A stretch of DNA of 64,000 nucleotides from CAVVYW01 sp963752605. Its GTDB lineage: Bacteria; Actinomycetota; Thermoleophilia; Solirubrobacterales; 70-9. The DNA lies in contig CAVVYW010000006.1 of NCBI GenBank assembly GCA_963752605.1, forward strand, positions 682,001 through 746,000. The letters are read 5' to 3'. The notes under the pieces were generated by a model that saw nothing but the letters and a program-made list of their open reading frames with translations, was not told the DNA's origin and made no database searches. Position 1 is the stretch's first letter. Each line of letters begins with the position of its first letter. Made by a program: the position numbers and the translations under genes. Positions 1 through 8,654 of this stretch are shown here, piece by piece.

Positions 1-1037
1 CCCTCCGTCACCTCGCCGATCGCCGTCGCGGCCGTCTGCCAGCGCTCGCACGCCTCGACGACGTCATCGAGCCTGGCCGGCTCCACCACCGCGAGCATTC
101 GCTCCTGGGACTCGGAGATCATCACCTCGAAGGGCTCGAGGTTCGGCTCCCGCCGGGGCACCTTGGCCACGTCGATCTCGATCCCGACGCCGCCCTTCGA
201 TGCCATCTCGCCGGCCGAGGAGGTGAGCCCGGCGGCGCCGAGGTCCTGGAGCGAGACGAGCAGGCCCCGCTCGAGCAGCTCCAGGCAGCACTCGAGCAGC
301 TTCGACTCCTCGAACGGATCGCCGATCTGGACGCTGGGCCGCTTCGCGTCGTCGCCCGCCTCCAACTCGGCGGAGGCGAGCACCGAGGCGCCCCCGATCC
401 CGTCACGGCCGGTCGAGGCGCCGATCAGCACGATCAGGTTGCCCGCGCCCGCCGCCGCGGAGCGGATCATCGCCTCGTTCTCGGCCAGCCCGACGCACAT
501 CGCGTTGACCAGGCAGTTGTGCTCGTAGGGCGGCTCGAAGTAGACCTCGCCGCCGACGGTCGGCACGCCGATCGAGTTGCCGTAGTGGCCGATCCCCGCG
601 ACCGCTCCCTCGAACAGGTAGCGGGATCGCCCGGAGCCGAGTTCGCCGAACCGGAGGGAGTCGAGCACGGCAATCGGGCGCGCGCCCACCGCGAAGACGT
701 CACGGAGGATGCCCCCGACCCCGGTGGCCGCTCCCTGGAAGGGTTCGACCGCGCTCGGATGGTTGTGCGACTCGACCTTGAACGCCACGGCGTGCCCGCC
801 GCCGATGTCAACCGCCCCGGCGTTCTCACCCGGCCCCATCACCACGCGGTCGCCCTCGGTGGGGAGCCGCGAGAGCAGCTTGCGCGAGTGCTTGTAGGCG
901 CAGTGCTCCGACCAGAGCAGAGAGAACATCGCGAGCTCGACGTCGTTGGGCTCGCGGCCCAGCAGCTCCTCGATGCGCTCGTACTCGGCGTCGGTGAGCC
1001 CGAGCTCGCGGTAGCGCGGCTCCGCTACGGCGCTCAC
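1..1037 (-). CDS. purL: phosphoribosylformylglycinamidine synthase II, N-terminal part (cut by window edge)
   Basis: PurL is the large synthetase subunit that turns FGAR into FGAM with ATP and ammonia from PurQ, the fourth step of purine synthesis. The reverse strand is open from the window edge to a GTG at 1037, about 345 residues. Residues 43-52 read SEHCAYKHSR, the FGAM-synthase signature, followed by FKVESHNHPSAVEP, GVGGILRDV, GNSIGVPTVGGEV and GASTGRDGIGGAS, all typical of PurL. The GTG overlaps the purQ stop by 4 nt (GTGA), so the two are probably translationally coupled. The C-terminal half lies outside the window. No frame breaks seen. Confidence 0.96.
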   Translation of the reverse strand, partial: MSAVAEPRYRELGLTDAEYERIEELLGREPNDVELAMFSLLWSEHCAYKHSRKLLSRLPTEGDRVVMGPGENAGAVDIGGGHAVAFKVESHNHPSAVEPFQGAATGVGGILRDVFAVGARPIAVLDSLRFGELGSGRSRYLFEGAVAGIGHYGNSIGVPTVGGEVYFEPPYEHNCLVNAMCVGLAENEAMIRSAAAGAGNLIVLIGASTGRDGIGGASVLASAELEAGDDAKRPSVQIGDPFEESKLLECCLELLERGLLVSLQDLGAAGLTSSAGEMASKGGVGIEIDVAKVPRREPNLEPFEVMISESQERMLAVVEPARLDDVVEACERWQTAATAIGEVTE

Positions 1038-1699
1038 GCGGCAGCCGGCTCCGCCGCCATCGCGCGGAAGAGGGCGAGCCCGTCGCCAGACCCGGTCAGC
1101 GGGTCGACGGCGTGCTCGGGATGCGGCATCAGGCCCAGCACGTTGCCCGCCTCGCTGGTGACCCCCGCGATGTCCCTGACGCTGCCGTTCGGGTTTTCGC
1201 CCGGGGCGTACCGGAACGCGATCTGGCCGTTCCCCTCCAGCTCGTCGAGCCGGTCGTCGGGCGCGAAGTAGCGGCCGCTCATGTGCTTGATGGGAATCGA
1301 GAGGCGGGCCCCCGGCTCCAGCTCCCGGGTGAAGAGGGAGTCCGTCGACTCCGCGACAAGCTCCACCTGACGGCAGATGAACCGAAGGCCCTCGTTCGGC
1401 AGCAGCGCACCGGGCAGAAGGCCGGCCTCGCACAGGACCTGGAAGCCGTTGCAGATGCCGAGCACCGGTCCACCCTCCTCGGCGAAGCGCGCCACGGCCT
1501 CCATCGCCGGCGAGAAGCGGGCGATCGCCCCGGCCCGCAGATAGTCGCCGTAGGAGAACCCGCCGGGAACGACGATCGCGTCGACCCCGGAGAGGCCGGT
1601 CTCCTCATGCCAGACCAGCCGGGCATCGCCCACCCGCTCGCAGGCTGCGACCGCGTCCCGCTCGTCGCACGACCCCGGGAACTGGAGCACGCCAATCAC
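1034..1699 (-). CDS. purQ: phosphoribosylformylglycinamidine synthase I (glutaminase subunit)
   Basis: PurQ is the class-I glutamine amidotransferase that supplies ammonia to PurL. The protein has 221 residues, normal for the stand-alone subunit. The nucleophile is Cys83 in GICNGFQ, and the His/Glu pair lies in MPHPEHA near the C-terminus. The N-terminus MIGVLQFPGSCDERDA is typical of PurQ. The gene overlaps purS by 4 nt upstream and purL by 4 nt downstream, so purS-purQ-purL is a tight operon for the three-subunit FGAM synthase found in bacteria that lack the large fused PurL. Confidence 0.97.
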   Translation of the reverse strand: MIGVLQFPGSCDERDAVAACERVGDARLVWHEETGLSGVDAIVVPGGFSYGDYLRAGAIARFSPAMEAVARFAEEGGPVLGICNGFQVLCEAGLLPGALLPNEGLRFICRQVELVAESTDSLFTRELEPGARLSIPIKHMSGRYFAPDDRLDELEGNGQIAFRYAPGENPNGSVRDIAGVTSEAGNVLGLMPHPEHAVDPLTGSGDGLALFRAMAAEPAAA

Positions 1700-1977
1700 C
1701 GGCTCCTCCGCTTCGCGTCCGGGGCCGGTGAGGGGTTGGACCCATTGGAACCGGACTCCTCGAGGACGATCTCGAAGTCCTCGATCAGCGGGTTGGCGAG
1801 CAGCTTCTCGCAGAGGGCGTCGAGCTGAGTCGGATCGTCCGTCTCGAGCTCGACCAGGCGCCCGACCCTCACCTCGGAGACGCCCTCGAAGCCGAGCGCC
1901 GGCAGCGCCCGCTCGACCGCCTTCCCCTGCGGATCGAGGATTCCCTGCTTCGGCCTGATCAGGACCTTGGCCTTCAC
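1696..1977 (-). CDS. purS: phosphoribosylformylglycinamidine synthase subunit PurS
   Basis: PurS is the small subunit that bridges PurQ and PurL. The protein has 93 residues and begins with KAKVLIRPKQGILDPQGKAV, the usual PurS opening. The family fold ends near residue 78 (FEIVLEE); the Ser/Asn/Pro-rich basic tail after that is extra and low in complexity. The start is GTG at 1977. It has no Shine-Dalgarno sequence but sits 6 nt behind a TACCCT box, so the mRNA is probably leaderless. It is the first gene of purS-purQ-purL. Confidence 0.93.
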   Translation of the reverse strand: MKAKVLIRPKQGILDPQGKAVERALPALGFEGVSEVRVGRLVELETDDPTQLDALCEKLLANPLIEDFEIVLEESGSNGSNPSPAPDAKRRSR

Positions 1978-1983
1978 GGAGCC

Positions 1984-1989
1984 AGGGTA
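1984..1989 (-). promoter_or_regulatory. -10 box of purS, leaderless type
   Basis: TACCCT on the minus strand ends exactly 6 nt before the purS GTG and there is no ribosome-binding site. This TANNNT-N6-start layout recurs before purC, the P450, clpB, argF and others in this window. Confidence 0.55.
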
Positions 1990-1998
1990 GCGGCGCCC

Positions 1999-2853
1999 TC
2001 AGTCGAGGCTGCGGCCGGTGATCTTCTCGAACGCCTCGACGTACTTGGCGCGGGTGTTCTGGACCACCTCGTCGGGCAGCTCGGGGCCGGGGGGCGTGTG
2101 GTCCCAGCCGATCGAGTCCGAGTAGTCGCGCACGTACTGCTTGTCGAAGGAGGGCTGGGGCTTCCCCGGCTCGTAGGAGTCGGCGGGCCAGAAGCGGGAG
2201 GAGTCGGGAGTGAGCACCTCGTCGCCGAGCACCACCTCGGCCCCGGGCGACGCCCCGAACTCGAACTTCGTGTCGGCCAGGATGATCCCCCGCTCGGCCG
2301 CGTGCTCAGCGCCGCGCCGGTAGATCTCGAGCGAGATGCGGCGCAGCTCCTCCATCAGCGGCTTGCTGCCGACGGCCTCGGCCGCGCGGTCGAAGTCGAT
2401 GTTCTCGTCGTGGTCGCCGAGCTCCGCCTTCGTGGCCGGCGTGAAGATCGGCTCGGGCAGCTCATCGGACTCCTTTAAGCCCTCCGGGAGCTCGATCCCG
2501 CAGACGGCGCCGGTCTCCTGGTACTCGCGCCATCCGGATCCCGAGAGATACCCCCGGACCACGCACTCGACCGGGTACATCTCGAGCCTCTGCACCCGCA
2601 TCCCCCGGCCCTCCGCCTCGGGCGGCACGTCCTCGGAGATGAAGTGGTTCGGGCAGATCTCCCCGGTCAGCTCGAACCAGAAGATGGACATCTTGTTCAG
2701 CACGCGGCCCTTGTCCGGGATCTCCGTGGGCAGGATCACGTCATAGACCGAGATCCGGTCGGACGCGACCATGATCAGCTCGTCCCCGTCCTCGTAGATC
2801 TCCCGGACCTTGCCCGAGGCGTGGAGCTTGAGGTCCTCCAGGGTCGCGCTCAT
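1999..2853 (-). CDS. purC: phosphoribosylaminoimidazole-succinocarboxamide (SAICAR) synthase
   Basis: PurC joins CAIR and aspartate with ATP to give SAICAR. The 284-residue protein carries the family signatures: GKVREIYEDGDELIMVASDR near the N-terminus, the ECVVRGYLSGSGW block, IILADTKFEFG, and LTPDSSRFWPADSY. The length fits the longer, PurC-only bacterial type. The ATG at 2853 is preceded by TAGCCT at a distance of 6 nt and no Shine-Dalgarno, so it is probably leaderless. It lies 21 nt upstream of purS and is divergent from the P450 gene. Confidence 0.97.
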   Translation of the reverse strand: MSATLEDLKLHASGKVREIYEDGDELIMVASDRISVYDVILPTEIPDKGRVLNKMSIFWFELTGEICPNHFISEDVPPEAEGRGMRVQRLEMYPVECVVRGYLSGSGWREYQETGAVCGIELPEGLKESDELPEPIFTPATKAELGDHDENIDFDRAAEAVGSKPLMEELRRISLEIYRRGAEHAAERGIILADTKFEFGASPGAEVVLGDEVLTPDSSRFWPADSYEPGKPQPSFDKQYVRDYSDSIGWDHTPPGPELPDEVVQNTRAKYVEAFEKITGRSLD

Positions 2854-2859
2854 GCCGTG

Positions 2860-2865
2860 AGGCTA
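2860..2865 (-). promoter_or_regulatory. -10 box of purC, leaderless type
   Basis: TAGCCT on the minus strand, 6 nt before the purC ATG. The same short interval also holds the divergent P450 promoter. Confidence 0.5.
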
Positions 2866-2923
2866 ACAACGGCCGTTTGCCGCTCAACGCGGAAGCGCCT
2901 GCACGTTGGCGCTGTTTGCGGAG

Positions 2924-2929
2924 TACATT
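2924..2929 (+). promoter_or_regulatory. -10 box of the P450 gene, leaderless type
   Basis: TACATT followed by 6 nt and then ATG at 2936. It falls inside the longer TTG-started frame (2906), which argues that the ATG is the true start. Confidence 0.5.
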
Positions 2930-2935
2930 CGCGCC

Positions 2936-4264
2936 ATGGCGCTTCCCCCGGGACCTCGTACTCCCAAGCTCGTCCAGACCGCCCAGCTCCTCAGAGACCC
3001 GGTGCCCTTCATGGAGAAGGCGCGGCGGCGGTACGGAGAGACGTTCACCGCGCGGGTGGCGCGGATCGGGCACATCGTCTTCATCACGGACCCGCCCTCG
3101 ATCAAGGCGCTCTACTCGGCCGATCGCGACAACATCGTTGCGCCGGGACGCAACGCGATCCTGGAGCCGCTGCTTGGCCCGCAGTCCCTGCTGCTCGTCA
3201 ACGACTCCGAGCATCTCAGCCGCCGCAAGCTGATGCTCCCCGCCTTCCATGGGGAACGGATGCGCGGCTACGAGCAGGTGATGGAGGGGGCGGCCGAGCG
3301 CGAGGCCGGTCGCTGGCCGGTCGGGGAGGAGTTCCCGCTCCACCCCGGCATGCAGGCGATCACGCTCGACGTGATCATGCGGGCGGTCTTCGGGGTGACC
3401 GAGGAGCGGCGGGATGACCTGCGCGAGCGCCTGCTTTTGATTCTCGGTGCAACGCAGTCTCCGGCCGCGCTCGCCCTGACCGTGGATTGGGCTCAGAGGC
3501 TCGGGGTCTTTCGCCGGGTGCGCGAGGCGATCGCCGAGAGCAACGAGATCCTCGCCGCGGAGATCGCGGAGCGGCGCGCGGATCCGAACCTCGACGAGCG
3601 CGAGGACATCCTCTCGATGCTGGTCTCGGCGAGGGACGAGCAGGGCGAGGGAATGAGCGATGACGAGCTGCGGGACCAGCTCGTCACCCTGCTGATGGCG
3701 GGACACGAGACGACGGCCACCGCGCTCGCCTGGACCTTCGACCTGCTCTTCCGCAACCCCGACGCGATGGCGCGGCTTCGCGAGGAGGTGGAGGGCGACG
3801 ACAGCACCTACACCGACGCCGTCGTGGAGGAGGCGCTTCGGCTGCGCCCAGTGGTGATGTTCGCCGGGCGCCAGCTGCGCAAGCCGATGGAGCTGGGGGG
3901 ATACGAGCTGGAGGAGGGCACCGTGGTGGGAGCCTCCATGTATCTCGCCCACACGCGTGAGGATGTCTTTCCGATGCCCTACGCCTTTCGGCCCGAGCGA
4001 TTTCTCGAGGAGTCGCCCGACACCTACAGCTGGGTCCCGTTCGGTGGAGGCACTCGGCGCTGTCTCGGCGCCGCTTTCGCCCAGTTCGAGATGCGCGTCG
4101 TGCTGCGCACCATCCTGCGCATGGTCGAGCTCCGCCCGGCCACGGACGAGCCGGAGGAGATGATGCGGCGCAACGTCACCCTCTCGCCGCGCAATGGCAC
4201 TCCGGCTGTGGTCGTGGGACGGCTTCGCCATCCGACCGCGGCCGTAGCGACGGCCCTGCACTAG
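2936..4264 (+). CDS. cytochrome P450
   Basis: Haem-thiolate monooxygenase, substrate unknown. From ATG 2936 the protein has 442 residues, normal for a soluble bacterial P450. The I-helix oxygen-binding motif AGHETT is at 255-260, the K-helix ExxR is EEALRLRP, the PERF box is FRPERF, and the haem loop FGGGTRRCLGA has its cysteine at 376. There is no ferredoxin or reductase next to it, so the redox partner must be elsewhere. An in-frame TTG at 2906 would add ten residues, but ATG 2936 is favoured by the promoter spacing. The gene stands alone between divergent purC and a convergent thioredoxin-fold gene. Confidence 0.95.
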   Translation: MALPPGPRTPKLVQTAQLLRDPVPFMEKARRRYGETFTARVARIGHIVFITDPPSIKALYSADRDNIVAPGRNAILEPLLGPQSLLLVNDSEHLSRRKLMLPAFHGERMRGYEQVMEGAAEREAGRWPVGEEFPLHPGMQAITLDVIMRAVFGVTEERRDDLRERLLLILGATQSPAALALTVDWAQRLGVFRRVREAIAESNEILAAEIAERRADPNLDEREDILSMLVSARDEQGEGMSDDELRDQLVTLLMAGHETTATALAWTFDLLFRNPDAMARLREEVEGDDSTYTDAVVEEALRLRPVVMFAGRQLRKPMELGGYELEEGTVVGASMYLAHTREDVFPMPYAFRPERFLEESPDTYSWVPFGGGTRRCLGAAFAQFEMRVVLRTILRMVELRPATDEPEEMMRRNVTLSPRNGTPAVVVGRLRHPTAAVATALH

Positions 4265-4267
4265 TCG

Positions 4268-4593
4268 CTACGGGCTTCGCCCTTCGCTTCCAGATAGGGC
4301 CGTCTGACGGCCGCTCGGGTGCTCTTTCGCCCAGCGGGCGATGGCGGCTGAGTCCGAGATCACCTTGCCGTCGTCCAGCACCAACACTGGGACTTCGTTG
4401 GTGCCGCTCAGCTCCCTCGCCTCGCGCCGGTCCTCGTCCCGGTCGCCACGGGTCCAGGGCAGCAGGCGGTAGCTCTTGAGGGGGCGCAGCTCGTACTCGT
4501 ACCCGGCCTTGTCGAGAGCCTTTCCGGCACGGGCGCACGGATGGGCAGAAGACTGGGGCCATGCGTCTTCTGTCCACAGGTGTAGAGGATCAC
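4268..4593 (-). CDS. glutaredoxin/GST N-terminal-like thioredoxin-fold protein, one frame break
   Basis: The start reads VILYTCGQKTHGPSLL and then, after a break at the GGG run (4543-4545), HPCARAGKALDKAGYEYE, SYRLLPWTR, NEVPVLVLDDGKVI and SDSAAIARWAKEHP. This is the glutaredoxin/GST N-terminal pattern: a CxxxxxHPC-type front, the cis-proline in VPVLV and the SDSAAI glutathione-site-like block. Restoring one base to the C run gives one frame of about 108 codons. Its GTG overlaps the purB stop by 4 nt, so it looks coupled to purB, although a link to purine synthesis is not obvious. It converges with the P450 gene. Confidence 0.75.
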
Positions 4594-5873
4594 GGCGCGA
4601 GCCTATCGAGGCGAGCGAGGACCTCCGGCACGTGCTTCAGATAGGCGTCGTAGTCGAAGACCGAGTCGAGGTCCAGGTCGGGCGCCGACTTCGCGATCAG
4701 CTCGCGGAAGCTGGTGCCCTCGTCCCAGGCCCGCTGGGCGCTCTCCTGGACGAGGCGGTAGGCGTCGTCTCGCTTCATCCCCGACTCGACCAATGCGGTC
4801 AGCGCGCGCTGGCTGAACAGCGCGCCGTGGGTGAGCTCGACGTTCTCCCGCATGCGGTCGGCGTGCACGGTGACCCCTTCCACCAACCGGGTCGCCAGGT
4901 GCTGCATGTAGTCGAGCGCGATCGTGGAATCCGGCAGCACCACCCGTTCGGCGCCGGAGTGCGAGATGTCCCGCTCATGCCAGAGCGCGATGTTCTCCAT
5001 CCCCACCTGGGAGTAACCGCGGAGCACCCGCGCCAGCCCGCAGATCCTCTCCGAGAGGATCGGGTTGCGCTTGTGCGGCATCGCCGAGGATCCCTTCTGT
5101 CCCGCACCGAACGGCTCCTCGACCTCGCGGACCTCGGTCCGCTGCAAATGTCGGATCTCCTGGGCGAAGCGCTCGAGTCCGGCGCCGGCGATCGCGATTC
5201 TGGCGAGGAGGACTGCATGTCGGTCCCGAGGCACCACCTGGGTGGAGACGTCTTCGCGCGACAGGCCGAGCGCCATCATCACCCGCTCCTCGACGGACGG
5301 CGGGACCGAGGCGTACGTGCCCACCGCGCCGGACAGCTTGCCGACCGCGAGCTGCTCGAACGCCCCCGTCAGCCGCGACAGGTTGCGGTCCGCCTCGAAC
5401 GCAAAGCCGGCGAGCCTCAGCCCGAAGGTCGTGGGCTCCGCGTGGACGCCGTGCGTCCTGCCGACGCAGAGCGTCTCGGCGAACTCACGCGCGCGCTCGA
5501 CGAGCGCATCGCGGTAGGCGCGCGCCCCCGCCAGGACAATCGCGCCGGCCGCGGCGAGCTGAAGTGCGAGCGCCGTGTCGAGCACGTCGGAGGAGGTGAG
5601 TCCGTAGTGGAGCCAGCGGCCCTCCTCCCCGATCGACTCCGAGACGACGTCGACGAACGCTGCGACATCGTGCCCGGTCGTCCTCTCGCGCTCCTCGACC
5701 GCCTCCACCGTGAACGAGGCGCGCTCGTGGCATGCGTCGGCGGCCTCCTTTGGGACCACGCCCTCCGCCGCCCACGCGTTGACCGCCGCGAGCTCCACCT
5801 GCAGCCAGGTCTCCATGCGGCGCTGCTGGGTCCAGACAGCACCGATCTCCTCCCTTGTGTAGCGGGGGATCAC
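4590..5873 (-). CDS. purB: adenylosuccinate lyase
   Basis: PurB cleaves SAICAR to AICAR and adenylosuccinate to AMP, releasing fumarate each time. The 427-residue protein has the flexible catalytic loop GSSAMPHKRNP at about residue 262, the TSSDVLDTALALQL block and the GRTHGVHAEPTTFG histidine region. The start MIPRYTREEIGAVW overlaps the purE stop by 4 nt, and the end overlaps the thioredoxin-fold gene. purD-purE-purB forms a minus-strand operon. Confidence 0.97.
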   Translation of the reverse strand: MIPRYTREEIGAVWTQQRRMETWLQVELAAVNAWAAEGVVPKEAADACHERASFTVEAVEERERTTGHDVAAFVDVVSESIGEEGRWLHYGLTSSDVLDTALALQLAAAGAIVLAGARAYRDALVERAREFAETLCVGRTHGVHAEPTTFGLRLAGFAFEADRNLSRLTGAFEQLAVGKLSGAVGTYASVPPSVEERVMMALGLSREDVSTQVVPRDRHAVLLARIAIAGAGLERFAQEIRHLQRTEVREVEEPFGAGQKGSSAMPHKRNPILSERICGLARVLRGYSQVGMENIALWHERDISHSGAERVVLPDSTIALDYMQHLATRLVEGVTVHADRMRENVELTHGALFSQRALTALVESGMKRDDAYRLVQESAQRAWDEGTSFRELIAKSAPDLDLDSVFDYDAYLKHVPEVLARLDRLAP

Positions 5874-6337
5874 GCGTTGATGATTCTCGCTGCGAGCAAT
5901 CCTGCGTTCTTCGCACCGTCGATCGCCACGCAGCCGACCGGCACGCCCGGCGGCATCTGCACGGCGGAGAGCAGGGCGTCCAGCCCGCCCAGCGCCTTGC
6001 CCGAGATCGGCACCCCGATCACCGGCAGGTCGGTGTGGGCGGCGGCGAAGCCGGGCAGGGCGGCCGACATGCCCGCCCCGGCGATGATCACCTTCAGACC
6101 GCGCATGCGCGCATTCGTGCAGTAGTCGCGCGTCGCATCGGGATCGCGATGGGCGCTGAGCACGCGGACCTCGTAGCTGATCCCGTGCTCGTGGAGGGCC
6201 TGACCGGCCGGCTGCAGCTTCGGCTTGTCGTTCTTGGAGCCCATGATGATCCCGACCAGGGGCTCATCCACCTCGATCTCCTCGAACGCCGCCTCGACCT
6301 CCGGCAGGGTCGTGGCAGTCGCCTCGCGCTCGCCCAT
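5870..6337 (-). CDS. purE: 5-(carboxyamino)imidazole ribonucleotide mutase
   Basis: PurE moves the carboxyl group of N5-CAIR to make CAIR. The 155-residue protein has a 25-residue N-terminal extension before the fold (VGIIMGSKND). The catalytic histidine is in VLSAHRDPDA, followed by GLKVIIAGAGMSAALPG and PVIGVPISGKALGGLDALLS. The phosphate loop reads GSKND where most PurE proteins have S at the position before the Asp. No purK is present in the window. The gene overlaps purB by 4 nt and lies 30 nt downstream of purD. Confidence 0.94.
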   Translation of the reverse strand: MGEREATATTLPEVEAAFEEIEVDEPLVGIIMGSKNDKPKLQPAGQALHEHGISYEVRVLSAHRDPDATRDYCTNARMRGLKVIIAGAGMSAALPGFAAAHTDLPVIGVPISGKALGGLDALLSAVQMPPGVPVGCVAIDGAKNAGLLAARIINA

Positions 6338-6367
6338 CAGCTCCTCCGATCGGTCGTCATCGGCTGC

Positions 6368-7651
6368 CTACGCCGCCGCCACGCGCTCGACGGCCCGAGC
6401 GGCGATGTCGCTGCGCATCTGCTTTCCAGTGAATTTGATGCGCTGGGCCGCATCGTAGGCCCGCCGTCGGGCGTCAGCAGGGGTGCCTCCGAGCCCGGTC
6501 ACGTTGAGCACGCGTCCGCCGGCCGTCACGAGCCGGTCACCGTCGCGCGCCGTGCCCGCGTGGGTGATCTCGACCCCCTCGACCGCCGCGGCCTCCTCGA
6601 GGCCAGTGATCACGTCCCCCTTGGAGGATGAGGCCGGGTACCCGGCCGAGGCGAGCACGACGGTGACCGCCCAGTCGTCCGAGAACTCGGCATCGAGGCC
6701 GGCGAGTCCACCCGCCTCGCGGGAGGCCCGGCACAGTTCCAGCAGGTCTGACCTCAGCCTCGGCAGGACGGCCTGCGTCTCCGGGTCGCCGAACCGGCAG
6801 TTGAACTCGAGCACCTTGGGCCCCTCCTGCGTGATCATCAGCCCCGCATAGAGGACCCCCCGATAGGGAATCCCCCGGTTGGCCATCGCCTCGACGACAG
6901 GGCGGTGAACCGCGTCGGTGATCCGCGCGGTCTCGCCTGCGTCGAAGCCCGGAACCGGCGAGTAGGAACCCATGCCGCCGGTGTTGGGGCCGCGATCGTC
7001 GTCGAAGATCCGCTTGTAGTCCTGCGCCGGGGACAGGGGGACCACGTTCTCGCCGTCGCACAGGGCCAGGAGCGAGAGCTCCTCCCCCTCGAGGAACTCC
7101 TCCAGGACGACCTCGGTCTCGCCGAAGCGCTGCTCGGTGAAGAAGACATCGGCCGCCTCGCGCGCCTCGGCCTCGTTCCCGCAGATGATCACTCCCTTCC
7201 CCGCCGCCAGGCCGTCGGCCTTGAGGACCGAGGGGTGGGAGGCTCGGGCGATGGCTTCGGTCGCCTCGTCATGGGAGCGAAGCACGGTGTGCGAGGCGGT
7301 CGGCACCCCGGCCTCCTCCATCAGCTCCTTCGCGTACAGCTTCGACCCCTCGATTCGTGCGGCGTCCGCGCTGGGGCCGAACGCCGCGATCCCCTCCTCC
7401 TCCAGTGCGTCCACCAGCCCCGCCACCAGCGGCGCCTCAGGTCCGACTATGACCAGGTCCACCGCCTCGTCGCGGGCAGCCGCGACGATGGCGCCCACAT
7501 CTTCGGCTCCGATCTCGTCGAGGCAGCGAGCGTCGGAGACGATTCCGGCGTTACCCGGCGCGCAGAGCAGCTCCGGGGAGCCGGGCGAGCGCTTCAGTGC
7601 CCGGGCGATCGCGTGTTCGCGGCCGCCGCCTCCGACGATGAGGACGCGCAA
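6368..7651 (-). CDS. purD: phosphoribosylamine-glycine ligase (GAR synthetase)
   Basis: PurD couples phosphoribosylamine and glycine with ATP, the second purine step. The 427-residue ATP-grasp protein starts with MRVLIVGGGGREHAIARAL, has the ATP-binding stretch HPSVLKADGLAAGKGVIIC, the GARS signature RFGDPETQAVLPRL, and DRGPNTGGMGSYSP. It lies 9 nt downstream of the GYD-domain gene and heads purD-purE-purB. Confidence 0.97.
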   Translation of the reverse strand: MRVLIVGGGGREHAIARALKRSPGSPELLCAPGNAGIVSDARCLDEIGAEDVGAIVAAARDEAVDLVIVGPEAPLVAGLVDALEEEGIAAFGPSADAARIEGSKLYAKELMEEAGVPTASHTVLRSHDEATEAIARASHPSVLKADGLAAGKGVIICGNEAEAREAADVFFTEQRFGETEVVLEEFLEGEELSLLALCDGENVVPLSPAQDYKRIFDDDRGPNTGGMGSYSPVPGFDAGETARITDAVHRPVVEAMANRGIPYRGVLYAGLMITQEGPKVLEFNCRFGDPETQAVLPRLRSDLLELCRASREAGGLAGLDAEFSDDWAVTVVLASAGYPASSSKGDVITGLEEAAAVEGVEITHAGTARDGDRLVTAGGRVLNVTGLGGTPADARRRAYDAAQRIKFTGKQMRSDIAARAVERVAAA

Positions 7652-7660
7652 GCGGACCCC

Positions 7661-7942
7661 TCAGAGGGCCTTCGCCAGGTCCCCGGCGGGCATCGCCGCG
7701 AGGGTCTGGCTGCTCATCGTGCCTCTGGAGCCGAGCTCGACCGAGACCTTGGCCATCGTCTGGTCGTCCGGGGCTTCGACGACCGTGATGAAGTCGTACT
7801 GGCCCAGCGTGGCCCACTGGTCCTTCACCTTCACGCCGAGCTGCTCCACCTCCTTGTTGACCTCCTGGACCCGGGTGGGGTTGTTCTTCAGCGTCTGCAC
7901 ACCCTCCGGGGTCAGGTTGGTGAGCATGATGTAGACGGGCAT
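7661..7942 (-). CDS. GYD-domain protein
   Basis: A 93-residue protein of the GYD family, a ferredoxin-like dimeric alpha/beta-barrel fold of unknown function. The hallmark is LGQYDFITVVEAPDDQTM, with the Asp-Phe pair that gives the family its G-Y-D-like signature. The start MPVYIMLTNLTPEGVQTL is preceded by a clear GAGAGGAGAG ribosome-binding site. It opens the operon ahead of purD, an arrangement that suggests co-regulation with purine synthesis but not a defined role. Confidence 0.85.
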   Translation of the reverse strand: MPVYIMLTNLTPEGVQTLKNNPTRVQEVNKEVEQLGVKVKDQWATLGQYDFITVVEAPDDQTMAKVSVELGSRGTMSSQTLAAMPAGDLAKAL

Positions 7943-7973
7943 CGTGGCTCTCCTCTCGTAGTTGACCCACTCA

Positions 7974-7979
7974 TATCAT
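7974..7979 (+). promoter_or_regulatory. -10 box of the methyltransferase gene, leaderless type
   Basis: TATCAT, then 6 nt, then GTG at 7986. No Shine-Dalgarno sequence precedes that GTG. The position favours GTG 7986 over the in-frame TTG at 7962. Confidence 0.5.
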
Positions 7980-7985
7980 CACGGC

Positions 7986-8654
7986 GTGCCCGAGCACCCC
8001 CTCTTCGCTCGCCTCTACGACCGCATGCTCGCGGGGACCGAGCGGGCCGGTCTGACGGAGATGCGCCGGGCCCTGCTCGCCCGGGCCACCACCGGCCGGG
8101 TCCTGGAGCTGGGCGCCGGCACCGGCCTCAACCTGGCCCACTACACCGGATCGGTCCGCGAGCTCGTCCTGGCCGAGCCGGACCCCCACATGGCGAGGAA
8201 GCTCAGGGAGCGGCTGGAGAGGGAGGGGACCGCGGCCGAGTCGGCGAGCGTCATCGAGGCTCCGGCCGAGGACCTGCCCTTCGACGACGGCAGCTTCGAC
8301 ACGGTGGTCGCGACACTCGTCTTCTGCACCGTCGATGACCCCGTCAAGGCATTCGCCGAGGCGCGGCGCGTCCTGGTCGAGGCCGGGTCGCTTCTCTTCC
8401 TGGAACACGTCCGGAGCGAGCGTGGCCGCCTCGCCTGGTGGCAGGACCGCCTCGAGCGGCCGTGGGGATGGGTCGCCGCCGGGTGCCACCCGAACCGGCC
8501 CACCGAGCACCTGCTGGCGGAGGCGGGCTTCTGGGTCGAGCAGCTCGACCGCGACCGGCTGCCGAAGGCCCCTCCCTGGGTGCGCCCGATGATCCGGGGT
8601 ACCGCGAGACGCCCCTCGGCGGTCGGCTCCGACGAGCCGGAGTGGACTCCCTAG
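7986..8654 (+). CDS. class I SAM-dependent methyltransferase
   Basis: A 222-residue Rossmann-fold methyltransferase. Motif I is VLELGAGTGLNLAHY, the acidic end of strand 2 is LAEPDPHMARKL, motif post-I is APAEDLPFDDGSFDTVVATL and the next strand is VFCTVDD. The CHPNRPTEHLLAEAGF segment near the C-terminus resembles the METTL7/UbiE-like small-molecule or lipid methyltransferases. The substrate cannot be read from the sequence. The gene is divergent from the GYD-purD operon and converges with the peptidoglycan hydrolase gene. Confidence 0.88.
   Translation: MPEHPLFARLYDRMLAGTERAGLTEMRRALLARATTGRVLELGAGTGLNLAHYTGSVRELVLAEPDPHMARKLRERLEREGTAAESASVIEAPAEDLPFDDGSFDTVVATLVFCTVDDPVKAFAEARRVLVEAGSLLFLEHVRSERGRLAWWQDRLERPWGWVAAGCHPNRPTEHLLAEAGFWVEQLDRDRLPKAPPWVRPMIRGTARRPSAVGSDEPEWTP

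Noticed and set aside
2741..4261. A 506-codon frame antisense to the P450
   Set aside because: Composition and lack of motifs mark it as a shadow of the P450, which has every P450 signature.
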